Positions 63,576 through 64,000 of a DNA stretch of 64,000 nt are shown one piece after another. The stretch is from the NCBI GenBank assembly GCA_021613375.1, contig CM038706.1:20522366-20586365 (forward strand), written 5' to 3'. The DNA comes from Megaleporinus macrocephalus (lineage: Eukaryota; Chordata; Actinopteri; Characiformes; Anostomidae). Each line of letters opens with the position of its first letter. Within the stretch, counting starts at the first letter, position 1. Below the pieces are notes generated by a model. It had not been told where the DNA came from. It ran no database searches and was given only the letters and a program-made list of their open reading frames with translations. The translations under genes were made by a program, and so were the position numbers.

Positions 63576-64000
63576 TAAGTGCCACACCTAAACTTCGTTA
63601 AACTAACATGCAGTCTTCTTTATGTAATTGTAAAGCATCATTTCACAATAGTTTTTTTAGAGGAAAACAAGTACAAACATATAACAACAACAAGAAAAAC
63701 ACTTCTACCATTGTCTTTCCTTCCTATTCTCCCATTCCTCAATCATTACAACATAACTTCCATCTTACTTCTTTCAATGTAGTTATTGAATAATATATAC
63801 CAGATACTGACCTATAGGCCTTAAGATTTATAACTGAATAATGAACTTGGCAAAAAAGGGCTTAAATCTGGACTCCTGCCCAGTAAGCGTGAGTGTGTGA
63901 ATACAGAGTAAGACTTCATTAGCGTTAACTAAATATGATCTAATGTTTCAGTGTTTATTGTGTCCACTCACTGCTTTTATTACAGCTAGTGTTTTCAGGA
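63576..64000. other. No gene seen
   Basis: AT-rich sequence to the window end. On the model of a minus-strand gene ending at 63.25 kb this would be its intron. Confidence 0.4.

Noticed and set aside
63560..63580. Forward-strand donor CCT|GTAAGT
   Set aside because: No forward coding frame leads into it; the same bases serve as the acceptor of the minus-strand exon.

Overview
This window looks like a stretch of a ray-finned (teleost) fish chromosome. The signs are AT-rich, gene-poor sequence, long (TA)n, (GA)n and (CA)n microsatellites, a decayed Tc1 transposon with inverted ends, and several interspersed repeats of the kind seen across fish genomes (a LINE L2-type 3' tail, MITE-like elements, mariner-like ends). 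Most open frames here are chance or simple-repeat artefacts. I cannot place the species; an otophysan fish is a guess.

The only gene I can name is on the minus strand. Three small, phase-compatible exons (34,423-34,297; 32,959-32,820; 28,794-28,668) encode about 131 residues of a leucine-rich-repeat protein that I recognise as LRMDA (leucine-rich melanocyte differentiation associated, formerly C10orf11). The 5' exons and the true last exon were not found, so the window lies inside this gene, or inside it plus its neighbourhood. The intron between the first two of these exons has no usable GT-AG boundaries. It has a textbook U12 (minor spliceosome) AT-AC structure instead: a perfect ATATCCTTT 5' site, a TTCCTTGAC branch site and a terminal AC, and it joins the reading frame exactly.

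At the right end, also on the minus strand, lies a probable exon of a protein I do not recognise (63,572-63,252), with a strong acceptor, a Cys-containing 106-codon frame, a stop and a nearby AATAAA. A second small candidate terminal exon is at 59,530-59,458. Whether they belong together, or to LRMDA's neighbour, is open.

The rest is intronic or intergenic DNA. From left to right: a decayed DDE transposon (about 1.4-1.9 kb); a LINE L2-type tail (about 4.0-4.4 kb); a pair of near-identical 120-bp copies, one ending in poly-A inside nested (TA)n (5.35 and 6.27 kb); a 15-bp minisatellite of about 860 bp (17.7-18.6 kb); two non-autonomous elements with clear terminal inverted repeats (20.2-20.8 and 21.8-22.4 kb); the LRMDA exons with mariner-like debris (27.5-34.4 kb); a foldback palindrome with a (TA)n loop next to a Tc1 element with a dead transposase (42.8-44.4 kb); and further fish repeats (46, 51.9-54.4, 55.2, 61.4 kb). 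No rRNA, tRNA, CRISPR or bacterial-type operon structure was seen.
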